DNA of 64,000 bases from Variovorax sp. CF313 (GTDB taxonomy: Bacteria; Pseudomonadota; Gammaproteobacteria; Burkholderiales; Burkholderiaceae_C). The notes beneath the pieces are model-generated. The model was not told where the DNA came from. It worked only from the letters and a program-made list of their open reading frames with translations, and made no database searches. The translations under genes and the position numbers were made by a program. Location: positions 1-64,000 of the forward strand of contig NZ_AKIW01000053.1 of NCBI RefSeq assembly GCF_000282635.1. The letters are read 5' to 3'. This document shows positions 16,451 to 25,826 of this stretch, piece by piece (the first letter of the stretch is position 1; every line of letters begins with the position of its first letter).

Positions 16451-17341
16451 ATGCAGACACCCATCGGCGCCCAGCGCGCGCCCGGTTTCTGGCCGCTGGC
16501 CACCGTGTTCGGGCTCTTCGTGCTGTTCCTTTACGGCCCGATGATCACGATCTTCGTTCTGAGCTTCCAGGGCCCTGAAGGCGGCCTGACCTTTCCGCTG
16601 CGCGGGCTGTCGCTGCACTGGTTCTACAAGCTGGCCGAAGGCCTGGGCACCGTCGATATCGGCGCGGCCTTCCGGCGCTCGCTGGCGCTGGGTGCGGTGG
16701 TGATGGCTTTCACCGTCGTGCTGTCGGTGCTCGCCGGGCTCGCATTCCGCAAGAAGCTCGCGGGCAGCAACGCCCTGTTCTTCGTCACGGTCGCCAGCCT
16801 CATCATGCCGTCCATCATCATCTCGCTGGGCATCGGCCTGCAGTTCCGGCTGCTCGACACGGGCATCAAGAGCCTGCTCACGGCCGTGGACGCAACCACG
16901 CTGCTCGAGGGCTACGGCACCGCGCTCGGCCTGTTCAGCTCCGCCCTCGGCGCGCACCTGACGTGGACGCTGCCATTCGGGCTGCTCATCATGTTCGCGG
17001 TGTTCAACCGCTTCAACCCGGCCTACGAGGAAGCCGCGCGCGACCTCGGCGCAACGCCGTGGCAGACCTTCCGCTTCGTGGTGCTGCCGCTGATCGGCCC
17101 ATCGATCGTTGGCATCGGCATGTTCGGCTTCACGCTGTCGTGGGACGAGATTGCCCGCACCTCGCAGGCCATCGGCGACGTCAACACGCTGCCGCTCGAA
17201 CTGCAGGGGTTGACCTCGACGGTGACCACGCCTTCGATCTATGCGCTCGGCACGGTGACCACCGTGGTGTCGCTGCTGGTGATGGCGGTGGCGCTGGGCG
17301 CGGCTGCCCTGCTGCGCCGGCGCTCCGTGCGGAAGGCGTGA
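16451..17341 (+). CDS. ABC transporter permease, PotC/PotI type
   Basis: A 296-residue inner-membrane permease, second half of the translocation pore. The EAA motif is YEEAARDLGATPWQTFRFVVLPLIGPS, and six helices are evident. It closes the four-gene importer operon. Confidence 0.9.
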   Translation: MQTPIGAQRAPGFWPLATVFGLFVLFLYGPMITIFVLSFQGPEGGLTFPLRGLSLHWFYKLAEGLGTVDIGAAFRRSLALGAVVMAFTVVLSVLAGLAFRKKLAGSNALFFVTVASLIMPSIIISLGIGLQFRLLDTGIKSLLTAVDATTLLEGYGTALGLFSSALGAHLTWTLPFGLLIMFAVFNRFNPAYEEAARDLGATPWQTFRFVVLPLIGPSIVGIGMFGFTLSWDEIARTSQAIGDVNTLPLELQGLTSTVTTPSIYALGTVTTVVSLLVMAVALGAAALLRRRSVRKA

Positions 17342-17404
17342 GCGTTTTCCTACAGCCGCCTAAAATCGCGCCCCAACAAAAGCGCAAGCAAGAAAGAGGC
17401 GGAA

Positions 17405-18529
17405 ATGCTCGAGAAACTCAATGAATTCACGGAAAGCCACGGCGAATTGCGCCGCGGCCGAGGCCTGGTCACTGGAACCATCGCACTGAGCCTCGGCATT
17501 CTGTGCTTCCTCGGTGTGCTGGCCTTCCACTTTCCGCAGTACCTCACCACGCCCGAGCTGCGCAAGAGCTACAACGTCGACGTGATGCGCTTCATCCTGC
17601 TGGCGGCCATGGTGATCTCGGGCGGGCTGTCGCTGGTCAACATCATCTTCAACCGCTCGCGCTGGCTGTCGTCGGCCGCGTTCCTGCTGGTAGTGGCCTC
17701 GGCGCTGCTGGGCGGGCACAAGGTGCCGGTGCACGACTTCGCGGACAACACGCCGTACATCGGGCTGGACTGGTTCATCCTCGACCTGCTGGGCTCGTCG
17801 CTGATCTTCATCTTCATCGAGAAGCTCTTTGCGCTGCGCAAAGACCAACCCGTGTTCCGCGAGGAGTGGCAGACCGACTTCCACCACTTCGTGGTGAACC
17901 ACATGATCGTGGGCTTCGTGCTGCTGGCCACCAACCTGATGGTGCACAAGTTCTTCGGCTGGGCCGCCAACGACGGCATCCGCGGCTGGGTGGGCAACCT
18001 GCCGTTCTGGGCCGGCATCCTGCTGATCATCCTGGTGGCCGACCTCGTGCAGTACTGGACGCACCGCGCGTACCACGAAGTGCCGGTGCTGTGGCGCCTG
18101 CACGCGGTGCACCACAGCGTGAAGAGCATGGACTGGATGGCGGGCTCTCGCCAGCACATCCTCGAACTGCTGATCACGCGCACGCTGGTGCTCGCGCCCA
18201 TCTACGTGCTGGGCTTCAGCAAGGAAGTGATCGACGCCTACATCGTGGTGGTGGGCTTCCAGGCGGTGTTCAACCACTGCAACGTGAGCGTACGGCTCGG
18301 CCCGCTGCGCTACCTGATCGTGACGCCCAACTTCCACCACTGGCACCACAGCCAGGACATCGAGGCGCTCGACAAGAACTATGCGGCGCACTACGCCTTC
18401 CTCGACTACCTCTTCGGCACCGCGGTGAAGAGCACCAAGCTCTGGCCCGAGAAATACGGCGTGCTGGGCGACTACGTGCCCAACGGCTTCTTCAAGCAGC
18501 TGAAGTTCCCCTTCGTCTGGAAAGGCTGA
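17405..18529 (+). CDS. Sterol desaturase family / fatty-acid hydroxylase superfamily membrane protein
   Basis: A 374-residue multi-pass membrane protein with the histidine boxes of the di-iron fatty acid hydroxylase superfamily: HRAYH, HAVHHS, NHCN and HHWHH. It has an unusual N-terminal part of about 150 residues with extra transmembrane helices (RFILLAAMVISGGLSLVNIIF, LLVVASALLGG). Substrate is unknown; bacterial relatives modify lipids. The stop overlaps the next start (TGATG), so the lipoprotein peptidase downstream is probably co-translated. Confidence 0.85.
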   Translation: MLEKLNEFTESHGELRRGRGLVTGTIALSLGILCFLGVLAFHFPQYLTTPELRKSYNVDVMRFILLAAMVISGGLSLVNIIFNRSRWLSSAAFLLVVASALLGGHKVPVHDFADNTPYIGLDWFILDLLGSSLIFIFIEKLFALRKDQPVFREEWQTDFHHFVVNHMIVGFVLLATNLMVHKFFGWAANDGIRGWVGNLPFWAGILLIILVADLVQYWTHRAYHEVPVLWRLHAVHHSVKSMDWMAGSRQHILELLITRTLVLAPIYVLGFSKEVIDAYIVVVGFQAVFNHCNVSVRLGPLRYLIVTPNFHHWHHSQDIEALDKNYAAHYAFLDYLFGTAVKSTKLWPEKYGVLGDYVPNGFFKQLKFPFVWKG

Positions 18530-19317
18530 TGCACTTCCGCTTCCGGACTTTCGCGGCCCTCGCTGCCGCGGGCGCCGCCTTGCTGCTCACGGCCTGCGCC
18601 ACCCGCGTCGACCTGCCGACCAAGGACGCCGGCCTGCGCGTGCGGGTGCAGAGCTCGGTCATCGCACCGGGCAACGGCGGCGAGCTCATCGCCGCCGACG
18701 CGCTGGCGCCGGGCGACATCCTGCTGACCTCCATCGCCACGTTGAACTCCTTCGGCATCCGGCTGGGCACCTTCTCGCCAGTGAGCCATGCGGTGCTCTA
18801 CCTCGGCGACGGCCAGATCGCCGAAGCCGTGGGCACCGGCGTGCGCGCACGGCCGCTGGCCGAGGTGGTCGATGAAGAGCAGATGGTGGTGGCCTTCCGC
18901 GTGCCGGGCGTGGACGAAGCCGGCGCCGGGCGCATGCGCGAATGGGCGCTGTCGCAGGTCGGCGCGCGCTACAACACCGTGGGCGTGCTGCTGAACGCGC
19001 CTTTCGTGCTGAACCGACGCCTGTGCGAGCTGCCGCTGATGCCGGGCGCAGTCAGCCACTACTGCATGAGCGGCATGGCGATGGTTCAGTTGGGCGCGAG
19101 CCGCGACGACCAGTTCTTCTGCTCGCAGTTCGTGCTCGAGGCCTACCGGCAGGCCGGCCTGCCGATCACCAGCGCCGATCCGCGCTGGGTGAGCCCGGCC
19201 GACCTGCTGCACATGCGCGAAGGCGACGTGCCCTCCATCGCCGCCACGCAGCCGCTGCGTTATGTGGGCCACCTGAAATACAACCCGCCGCCGCTGCTCG
19301 CGGCAGACGGCCCTTGA
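18529..19317 (+). CDS. YiiX/YaeF-like permuted NlpC/P60 cysteine peptidase lipoprotein
   Basis: A 262-residue lipoprotein: signal peptide with lipobox LLTAC (Cys21) and a permuted papain-like fold in which the histidine precedes the cysteine (SHAVLYLGDGQIAEA, then FFCSQFVLEAY). The family (YiiX/YebB) includes amidases acting on lipids or peptidoglycan peptides; the substrate here is unknown. It is flanked by one-base and four-base overlaps with its neighbours. Confidence 0.82.
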   Translation: MHFRFRTFAALAAAGAALLLTACATRVDLPTKDAGLRVRVQSSVIAPGNGGELIAADALAPGDILLTSIATLNSFGIRLGTFSPVSHAVLYLGDGQIAEAVGTGVRARPLAEVVDEEQMVVAFRVPGVDEAGAGRMREWALSQVGARYNTVGVLLNAPFVLNRRLCELPLMPGAVSHYCMSGMAMVQLGASRDDQFFCSQFVLEAYRQAGLPITSADPRWVSPADLLHMREGDVPSIAATQPLRYVGHLKYNPPPLLAADGP

Positions 19318-20531
19318 GCGCGCCCGCGTCTTCCCGCTTCGACGTCGTCGTGATCGGCGCCGGGGCCGCCGGGCTGTTCTGCGCCGGCATCGCAGGCCAG
19401 CGCGGGCTCAAGGTGCTGGTGGTGGACCACAGCGAGAAGGTGGGCGAGAAGATCCGCATCTCGGGCGGCGGCCGTGCCAACTTCACCAACCGTGATCTCG
19501 ATGTGCGCGCGCCGCAGCGCCACTTCATCGGCGACAACCCCAATTTCTGCCGCTCGGCGCTGTCGCGCTACGCGCCGCAGCAGTTCATCGAACTGGTACA
19601 GAGGCACGGCATCGCCTTCCACGAGAAGCACAAGGGGCAGCTGTTCTGCGATGGCTCCTCACAGCAGATCGTCGACATGCTGCTGGCGGAATGCGAGGCG
19701 GGCGGAGTCGAGCGCTGGCAGCCGTGCAAGGCCGGAAACATCACGCTGACGGGCTCTGGCAGCTATCGAATCGAGAGCAGCCGCGGTGCCATCGAGACGC
19801 CGAAGATCGTGGTTGCCACCGGCGGCCTGTCGATTCCCCAGATCGGCGCCAGCGACTTCGGCTACCGCATCGCCGAGCAGTTCGGCCTGCGCCTCGTCGC
19901 GCCCCGGCCAGCGCTGGTGCCGCTGACCTTCGGCGGCGAGGCCTGGGCGCCGTATGCCGAACTGGCCGGGCTCGCGCTGCCGGTGCGCATCGAGACCGGT
20001 GCCAGGAAAGAGAAGACGGCATTCCTCGAAGACCTGCTGTTCACCCACCGAGGCCTGTCGGGCCCGGCCGTGCTGCAGATTTCGAGCTACTGGAAGCCCG
20101 GCACCCCGCTGACGCTCGATTTCGCGCCGGGCACGAACGTGGCCGAGGCGCTCGGCGAAGCCAAGCTGCGCTCGAAGAAGCGCATCGCCAACGAACTGGC
20201 CACGCTGGTGCCCTCCCGGCTGGCCGACGCCTGGGTCGGCCAGGACCCGGCCCTGCAGCGCCCCGTCAACGAGGCCGCCGACAAGGCGCTGGCCGCCCTG
20301 TCGGAGCGCATCGCCCGCTGGCAGATCACGCCCAGCGGCACCGAAGGCTACAAGAAGGCCGAGGTGACGGCCGGCGGTGTCGACACCCGCGACCTGTCGT
20401 CCCAGACCATGGAATCGAAGCAGCCGGGCCTGTATTTCATCGGCGAAGTGGTCGATGTGACGGGTTGGTTGGGCGGATACAACTTCCAATGGGCCTGGGC
20501 GAGCGCGCATGCCTGCGCAAGCGCGCTATAA
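19314..20531 (+). CDS. NAD(P)/FAD-dependent oxidoreductase, BaiN/HI0933 family
   Basis: A 405-residue flavoprotein. The FAD-binding motif VVVIGAGAAGLFCAGIAGQRG is followed by the family hallmark GEKIRISGGGRANFTN, a second motif IVVATGGLSIPQIGASDFGY, and the C-terminal GLYFIGEVVDVTGWLGGYNFQWAWASA. The start is a TTG overlapping the previous stop (TTGA); no ATG lies before the dinucleotide-binding motif. Physiological substrate is not established for most members. Its stop codon lies inside the -10 element of the rpsU promoter. Confidence 0.88.
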   Translation: MSAPASSRFDVVVIGAGAAGLFCAGIAGQRGLKVLVVDHSEKVGEKIRISGGGRANFTNRDLDVRAPQRHFIGDNPNFCRSALSRYAPQQFIELVQRHGIAFHEKHKGQLFCDGSSQQIVDMLLAECEAGGVERWQPCKAGNITLTGSGSYRIESSRGAIETPKIVVATGGLSIPQIGASDFGYRIAEQFGLRLVAPRPALVPLTFGGEAWAPYAELAGLALPVRIETGARKEKTAFLEDLLFTHRGLSGPAVLQISSYWKPGTPLTLDFAPGTNVAEALGEAKLRSKKRIANELATLVPSRLADAWVGQDPALQRPVNEAADKALAALSERIARWQITPSGTEGYKKAEVTAGGVDTRDLSSQTMESKQPGLYFIGEVVDVTGWLGGYNFQWAWASAHACASAL

Positions 20532-20532
20532 T
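20527..20532 (+). promoter_or_regulatory. -10 element (TATAAT) upstream of rpsU
   Basis: A consensus TATAAT overlaps the stop codon of the flavoprotein gene 110 bases before rpsU. No good -35 is seen at 16-18 bases, so the promoter assignment rests on the perfect -10 and the location. Confidence 0.5.
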
Positions 20533-20554
20533 CTCGGGCTAACTTCTGGCCTCC

Positions 20555-20585
20555 CCTCAACGGCCACCAAAGATTTCAGTTGAGG
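20555..20585 (+). other. Hairpin in the rpsU leader
   Basis: CCTCAAC (20555-20561) pairs with GTTGAGG (20579-20585) across a 17-base loop in the 5' untranslated region of rpsU. It may be an mRNA structure tied to S21 expression; no known family recognised. Confidence 0.4.
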
Positions 20586-20641
20586 AACCCCGGCTTTGGG
20601 CCTCGATCTCCCCGAGCCAACTTCAGTTCAACGATTCATCA

Positions 20642-20854
20642 ATGACCACCATCCGCGTTAAAGAAAACGAGCCCTTCGACGTCGCACTGCGCCGTTTCAA
20701 GCGCACCATCGAAAAGCTCGGCCTGCTGACCGACCTGCGCGCCCGCGAGTTCTACGAAAAGCCGACCGCCGAGCGCAAGCGCAAGAAGGCCGCCGCGGTC
20801 AAGCGCCACTACAAGCGCGTGCGCAGCATGCAGCTGCCCAAGAAGCTGTACTAA
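20642..20854 (+). CDS. rpsU: 30S ribosomal protein S21
   Basis: A 70-residue, highly basic protein matching bS21 over its full length ([21 protein letters not shown]...). It helps translation initiation on the small subunit. Single gene with its own promoter and a downstream terminator, followed by yqeY as is common in proteobacteria. Confidence 0.98.
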
Positions 20855-20911
20855 GCAACGCCCACGGGCGGCAGGCCTCGACGAAAGTCGGCGCCGTCGC
20901 CCAGTTGCCTC

Positions 20912-20948
20912 AGCCGCGCCAGGGAAACCTGCCGCGGCTTTTGTTTTT
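20912..20948 (+). terminator. Rho-independent terminator after rpsU
   Basis: AGCCGCG (20912-20918) pairs with CGCGGCT (20933-20939), followed by TTTGTTTTTG. It separates rpsU from yqeY. Confidence 0.8.
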
Positions 20949-20963
20949 GCCAAAGGTTGCCGA

Positions 20964-21413
20964 ATGACTCTCAAAGAACAGATCACCGAAGACATGAAGA
21001 CGGCGATGCGCGCCAAGGACTCCGAGCGCCTCGCCACCATCCGCCTGCTGCTTGCAGCCTTGAAGCAGAAGGAAGTCGACGAGCGCGTGGAGCTCGACGA
21101 CGCTATGGTCGTCGCCATCGTCGACAAGATGGTCAAGCAGCGCAAGGACTCGATCGCCGCCTTCACCACCGGCGGCCGCATCGACCTGGCCGACAAGGAA
21201 GCTGCCGAGATCAAGGTGCTCGAGGTCTACCTGCCCCAGCGCATGAGCGCCGATGAAACGGTGGCCGCAGTGAAGGCCATCGTGGCCGAACTGGGCGCCA
21301 GCGGCCCCGGCGACATGGGCAAGGTGATGGGCGTGGTCAAGACCCGCCTCGCCGGCAAGGCCGACATGGGCCAGGTCAGCGCTGCCGTCAAAGCGGCCCT
21401 GACAGGCGCCTGA
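20964..21413 (+). CDS. yqeY: GatB/YqeY domain protein
   Basis: A 149-residue helical protein of the YqeY family (MTLKEQITEDMKTAMRAKD...), related to the tail of the GatB amidotransferase subunit. Full-length for the family. The exact role is unsettled; a link to tRNA or tRNA-dependent amidation is inferred from GatB. Its stop overlaps the Nudix start by one base (TGATG). Confidence 0.9.
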   Translation: MTLKEQITEDMKTAMRAKDSERLATIRLLLAALKQKEVDERVELDDAMVVAIVDKMVKQRKDSIAAFTTGGRIDLADKEAAEIKVLEVYLPQRMSADETVAAVKAIVAELGASGPGDMGKVMGVVKTRLAGKADMGQVSAAVKAALTGA

Positions 21414-21883
21414 TGAGCACCGGCAGCCCCCGCGCCCCGATCCTCAAGGCCTGTGCCTGCCTGGTCGACGCGCAGGGCCGGCTGCTGGTGTTTCGCCATC
21501 CCGAGGATGGCAACATGCAGCTCCCCAAGGGCACCATCGAGCCCGGCGAGTCGCCCGAGATCGCGGTGTGCCGCGAGCTGCTCGAAGAATCGGGCATCGA
21601 CTACGCCGGCCCGCTGCAGTCGCTCGGCACGCTCGACCGCGAATGCGAAGCCGGCGTCGAGGGCAACACGCACCGCCATCCGCAGCTGTGGCACCTGTTC
21701 CTGATGCGCGCCGAGGGCGGGCTGCCCGAGACCTTCATGCACACCGCCACCGGCAGTCCCGAAGAAGAAGGCCTCATCTTCCTGTTCAGCTGGCTCGAAC
21801 CCGGCGATGCCATCGACGACTTCGCCCTGCCCTACCGCCAGACCATCGAGCGCGTGCGCACGGCCCTGCTGCTCGCGGCCTGA
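21413..21883 (+). CDS. Nudix hydrolase
   Basis: A 156-residue hydrolase with the complete Nudix box, GTIEPGESPEIAVCRELLEESGI (G-x5-E-x7-REL-x-EESGI), which binds the metal and cleaves nucleoside diphosphate-linked compounds. The substrate cannot be told from sequence. Coupled to yqeY by a one-base overlap; converges on the TSUP gene. Confidence 0.88.
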   Translation: MSTGSPRAPILKACACLVDAQGRLLVFRHPEDGNMQLPKGTIEPGESPEIAVCRELLEESGIDYAGPLQSLGTLDRECEAGVEGNTHRHPQLWHLFLMRAEGGLPETFMHTATGSPEEEGLIFLFSWLEPGDAIDDFALPYRQTIERVRTALLLAA

Positions 21884-21889
21884 GCCTTT

Positions 21890-22645
21890 TCAGCCCGCGG
21901 CGCGCGTGACCATGTACACGCCCAGCAGCGCCAGCCCGACCAGGAAGCAGCGCCGGAACACCGCCACCGAAAGCCGCCGCCGCAGCCAAGTCCCGAGCAC
22001 CATGCCGCCGATGGCCGGCACCAGCATCGCGATCGACCCGCCCACCGCAGACGCCGGATAGCTCCCATTTCCGGCCAGCCCCATGGCCAGCACCACGGTC
22101 GAGGTGGTGAACGAAATCCCCATCGCCTGGATCAGCGAGTCGCGCTGGAACCCCAGCGCCTGCAGGTACGGCACGGCCGGCACCACGAACACACCGGTCA
22201 CGGCCGTCACCAGCCCCGTGGCGATGCCCGCCACAGGCCCCAGCCAGCGCGCCTGCCCCTCGGCCACGTGCAGCTGCCGCCCCGTCAGCCCCCAGCCCGC
22301 ATAGAGCACCAGCGCCACGCCGAGCGCCACCGTCGCCCATGCCCCCGACGGCACGCCCAGCCACAACGCGCCGCCCAGCGTGCCGACGACGATCCCCGCC
22401 TGCATGCCGCCGATACGCTCGAGCACCGGCAGGAAGCTCGCGCGCGGCCCGGTCTGCCAGACGTTGGTGACCAGCGAGGGCACGACCAGCAGTGCCGCCG
22501 CCTGCACTGGCGGCATCCACAGCGCGAGCAGCGCCATCGACACCGTGGGCAGCCCCAGCCCGATCACGCCCTTGATCACCCCGGCCAGCAGGAACACGGC
22601 CGCTGCGGCAACCCAGAAGCCCGTCAAGTCGTTCGAATGCATCAT
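21890..22645 (-). CDS. TSUP family (TauE/SafE) membrane exporter
   Basis: A 251-residue protein with about eight helices and the two related halves of the TauE/SafE fold (AGVIKGVIGLGLPTVSMALL and VTGVFVVPAVPYLQALG). The family moves sulfite, sulfoacetate or other small anions. Start is ATG at 22645 or the adjacent ATG at 22642; the longer open frame lacks similarity. It is divergent from a LysR gene 101 bases away, which is probably its regulator. Confidence 0.85.
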   Translation of the reverse strand: MMHSNDLTGFWVAAAAVFLLAGVIKGVIGLGLPTVSMALLALWMPPVQAAALLVVPSLVTNVWQTGPRASFLPVLERIGGMQAGIVVGTLGGALWLGVPSGAWATVALGVALVLYAGWGLTGRQLHVAEGQARWLGPVAGIATGLVTAVTGVFVVPAVPYLQALGFQRDSLIQAMGISFTTSTVVLAMGLAGNGSYPASAVGGSIAMLVPAIGGMVLGTWLRRRLSVAVFRRCFLVGLALLGVYMVTRAAG

Positions 22646-22746
22646 CGCGGCCGAGTCTGCCGGGCAATGCCGCACCGGGAAATGCGGTGTTCGCAGAGCC
22701 GGCCTCAGGCTGGGACTGAGGCTCTTGATGCACACTCCGCCGAACC

Positions 22747-23652
22747 ATGCGATTCGATCTCACCGACCTTCGGCTTTTTCTCAACGTGGTCGAAGCCGGC
22801 AGCCTCACCAGCGGCGCCGGGCGTTCGCACATGACGCTGGCCTCCGCGAGCCAGCGCGTGCGCGGCATGGAAGACGCCCTCGGCAGCCCGCTGCTCACGC
22901 GCCACGCGCAGGGCGTGCGCGCCACCGAAGCCGGCCGCACGCTGCTGCACCATGCGCGCGTCGTTCTGCAGCAGATGGAACGCCTGCGCGGCGAGCTCGG
23001 CGAATACGGCCAGGGCCTCAAGGGCCACGTGCGCTTCATGTGCGGCACCTCGGCGCTGACCGAGCACCTTCCCGAGGTGCTGAGCCGCTTTCTCGCCGAG
23101 CATCCGCGCATTTCGGTCGACCTCGAGGAGCGCGCCAGTCCGGACACTGTGGAAGCGCTACGCGGCGGCCTGTGCGACATCGGCATCGTCTCGGACGCCA
23201 TCGACAGCGAAGGCCTGGAATGCCACCCCTTTCGCCGCGACGACCTCGTGCTCGTGATGCCCCGCGGCCACGCGCTGGCCGGACGCCGGCGCCTGCGGCT
23301 GGCCGACGTGGTCGACAGCGAATTCGTAGGCCTGCCTGCGAACAGTGCGCTGCAGCAGCTGATCACCCAGCATGTGCGCGCGCTCGGCAAGCACCTGGCC
23401 TACCGGGTGCGCGTGCGCAACTTCGAGGCCGTGTGCCGCATGGTGGAGTACGGCATCGGCGTCGGCATCGTGCCCCAGACCGCGGCCGAACGCTGCGCGC
23501 GTTCGATGAAGATTGCGCGCGCCTCGCTCTCCGACACCTGGGCGGAACGCACGCTGATGGCTTGCGTGCGTTCGTCGGAAGACCTGCCGCTCAATGCGCG
23601 GCGCATGCTCGAGCACCTGATCGCACCGCCCGCAGAAACTGCAAAGAAGTGA
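22747..23652 (+). CDS. LysR-family transcriptional regulator
   Basis: A 301-residue regulator with an N-terminal winged helix (RLFLNVVEAGSLTSGAGRSHMTLASASQRVRGMEDALGSPLL) and a C-terminal ligand-binding domain of periplasmic-binding-protein type. Divergent from the TSUP exporter, so likely controls that gene and itself. Ligand unknown. Confidence 0.9.
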   Translation: MRFDLTDLRLFLNVVEAGSLTSGAGRSHMTLASASQRVRGMEDALGSPLLTRHAQGVRATEAGRTLLHHARVVLQQMERLRGELGEYGQGLKGHVRFMCGTSALTEHLPEVLSRFLAEHPRISVDLEERASPDTVEALRGGLCDIGIVSDAIDSEGLECHPFRRDDLVLVMPRGHALAGRRRLRLADVVDSEFVGLPANSALQQLITQHVRALGKHLAYRVRVRNFEAVCRMVEYGIGVGIVPQTAAERCARSMKIARASLSDTWAERTLMACVRSSEDLPLNARRMLEHLIAPPAETAKK

Positions 23653-23656
23653 CCGG

Positions 23657-23674
23657 TGGGCGGGCGCCCGCCCA
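23657..23674. terminator. Bidirectional palindrome between converging lysR and pmbA
   Basis: TGGGCGGGCGCCCGCCCA is a perfect 18-base palindrome filling the 27-base gap between two convergent genes. It has no flanking T-run, so termination is inferred from placement. Confidence 0.4.
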
Positions 23675-23679
23675 GGGGC

Positions 23680-25050
23680 TCAGCTGCCCGCGATCTTCAT
23701 GCGGTTCACCAGGACCGACCCCGTGGTCTTGGCGCCGAAGGTGTAGGCATCGGCCCCGATGGCCTCGATGCCCATGAGCATGTCCTTCAGGTTGCCGGCG
23801 ATGGTGATCTCCTGCACCGGGAAGGCGATGCGGCCCTTCTCAACCCAGAAGCCACTGGCGCCGCGCGAGTAGTCGCCGGTCACGTAGTTCACGCCCTGGC
23901 CCATCAGCTCGATCACGAACAGGCCGGTGCCGAGCTTGGCGAGCATGGCGTCGAGGTCGTCGCCGTGCTTGGTGAGGCGCGAGCTCAGCGTCAGGTTGTG
24001 CGAACCGCCGGCGTTGCCGGTGGTCTTCATACCCAGCTTGCGGGCCGAGTAGGTCGAGAGAAAGTAGCCTTCGAGGCGGCCGGCATCGACCACCTTGCGC
24101 GCCCGCGTGGTCACGCCTTCGTCGTCAAAGGGCGAACTGCCCTTGCCGCGAATGAGGTGCGGGTCTTCGGCCACATCGACGTGCTTGGGCAGCACTGGCT
24201 TTCCCAGCGAGTCGAGCAGGAAGCTGCTCTTGCGGTACAGCGCACCGCCGCTCACGGCCTGCACCAGCCCGCCCAGCAGGCCCACGGCCAGCGGCGACTC
24301 GAACAGCACCGGGCATTCGGTGGTCTTGATCTTGCGCGACTTCAGGCGGCTCAGCGCCCGTTCGGCGGCGTAGCGGCCCACGGCCTGCGGGCTGGCCAGT
24401 TCGCCGGCCGAGCGCATGGAGCTGTACCAGGCATCGCGCTGCATGTCGTCGCCCTTGCCGGCGATGGGCGCCACCGAGATCGAGTGCCGCGAGCTGGCAT
24501 AGCCGCCGCGAAAGCCGTGCGTGTGGGCGCTGAAGAAGTGGCTCTGCTGCGCCGAGACGCCCGCGCCTTCGCTGTTGGTGATGCGCTTGTCGGTCGTCAG
24601 GGCCGCCTCTTCGCATTCCAGCGCCAGCCTGGCGGCCTGCTCGCTCGTCACGTCCCAGGGATGGAACAGGTCGAGTTCGGGGTGCACCTTGGCGATGTCC
24701 TCTTCGTCCGGCAGGCCGCTGACGGGGTCTTCGGCCGTGAAGCGGGCGATGTCGTAGGCCGCCTGCACGGTCTGCTTGATGGCGGCGTCGGAGAAGTCGG
24801 AGGTGCTGGCGTTGCCGCGGCGGTGGCCCACGTAGACCGTGATGCCCAGCGACTTGTCGCGGTTGCGCTCGACGTTTTCCAGCTCGCCCTTGCGTACCGA
24901 GACGCTCAGGCCGCAGCCCTCGGAGGCCTCGGCCCCGGCGTCGGTGGCGCCGAGCTTCTTGGCATGGGCCAAGGCCGAGTCGACCAGGTTTTCGAAGAAG
25001 GAGCGGCTGTAGGCGAAGCCGGAATCGGCGCGCGAGGAGGATGTCGTCAT
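23680..25050 (-). CDS. pmbA: Metalloprotease PmbA/TldE
   Basis: A 456-residue member of the TldD/PmbA family. TldD-TldE pairs degrade peptides and mature microcin B17 or assist CcdA turnover in E. coli; PmbA (TldE) is the subunit without the metal-binding HExxxH, and none is seen here. The start MTTSSSRADSG is chosen because the upstream extension in the same frame is unlike the family. Divergent from yjgA, the usual neighbour of pmbA. Confidence 0.94.
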   Translation of the reverse strand: MTTSSSRADSGFAYSRSFFENLVDSALAHAKKLGATDAGAEASEGCGLSVSVRKGELENVERNRDKSLGITVYVGHRRGNASTSDFSDAAIKQTVQAAYDIARFTAEDPVSGLPDEEDIAKVHPELDLFHPWDVTSEQAARLALECEEAALTTDKRITNSEGAGVSAQQSHFFSAHTHGFRGGYASSRHSISVAPIAGKGDDMQRDAWYSSMRSAGELASPQAVGRYAAERALSRLKSRKIKTTECPVLFESPLAVGLLGGLVQAVSGGALYRKSSFLLDSLGKPVLPKHVDVAEDPHLIRGKGSSPFDDEGVTTRARKVVDAGRLEGYFLSTYSARKLGMKTTGNAGGSHNLTLSSRLTKHGDDLDAMLAKLGTGLFVIELMGQGVNYVTGDYSRGASGFWVEKGRIAFPVQEITIAGNLKDMLMGIEAIGADAYTFGAKTTGSVLVNRMKIAGS

Positions 25051-25156
25051 GTGGTGGCTATGATACTTGCGCCCCCCATTTCCCGTTTTCCCCCCAGCTT
25101 CCCACTGCGCATTGCACGCGTTGCAACGCCGCACGGTGCGGCCCAGAATCCACCTC

Positions 25157-25813
25157 ATGTCCCGCAAACCCAAAAAAGGCTATTTCGTCCGTGGCCAGTT
25201 CGTAGCCGAAGGCAGCGAACTCGACCTTGAGCTCAAGCGCGAGCTCAAGGGCTCCGACGAAGCCAGCCGCACCGATCTCAAGCGCGAAAGCGACGAACTG
25301 CAGAAGCTCGGCACCGAGCTGCTCACACTGCGCGCCGGCCTGTTCGACGCACTCCAGCTCGACGAGAAACTGGTCGACGCCATCGCCGAGGCCAGGCGCA
25401 TCACCAATTTCGAGGGCAAGCGCCGCCAGATGCAGTTCATCGGCAAGCTCATGCGCAAGCTGGAGCCCGAAGTGCTCGAGGCCGTGAAGCTCGCCCTGAG
25501 CGAACAGAACAGCGTGCCGGCCGCCGAAACCGCCGCCCTGCACGAGGCCGAACGGTGGCGCGACCGGCTGATTGCCGACGACGACGCCCTGGGCGGCTGG
25601 ATCGAAACCCATCCCGCCACCGACTCGCAACAGCTGCGCGCGCTGGTGCGCCAGGCCCGCAAGGACATGAAGTCCGGCCCGGCCGGCGAAGCGCCGCGCC
25701 AGGGCAAGGCCTATCGCGAAATCTTTCAGCTCGTGCGCGCGCAACTGGCAGTGCACGGAGGCGCGGACCATGCGGCGGCCGCCGCCGCACAAGACCGGGA
25801 AGACGACGCATGA
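25157..25813 (+). CDS. yjgA: Ribosome-associated protein YjgA (DarP)
   Basis: A 218-residue, highly charged, helical protein of the YjgA/DarP family, which associates with 50S assembly intermediates in E. coli. The family core (SRKPKKGYFVRGQF, KRESDELQKLG, ARRITNFEGKRRQMQFIGKLMR) is intact. ATG at 25157 is chosen. Divergent from pmbA across about 106 bases. Confidence 0.92.
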   Translation: MSRKPKKGYFVRGQFVAEGSELDLELKRELKGSDEASRTDLKRESDELQKLGTELLTLRAGLFDALQLDEKLVDAIAEARRITNFEGKRRQMQFIGKLMRKLEPEVLEAVKLALSEQNSVPAAETAALHEAERWRDRLIADDDALGGWIETHPATDSQQLRALVRQARKDMKSGPAGEAPRQGKAYREIFQLVRAQLAVHGGADHAAAAAAQDREDDA

Positions 25814-25826
25814 GCCCCTTGTCTTT

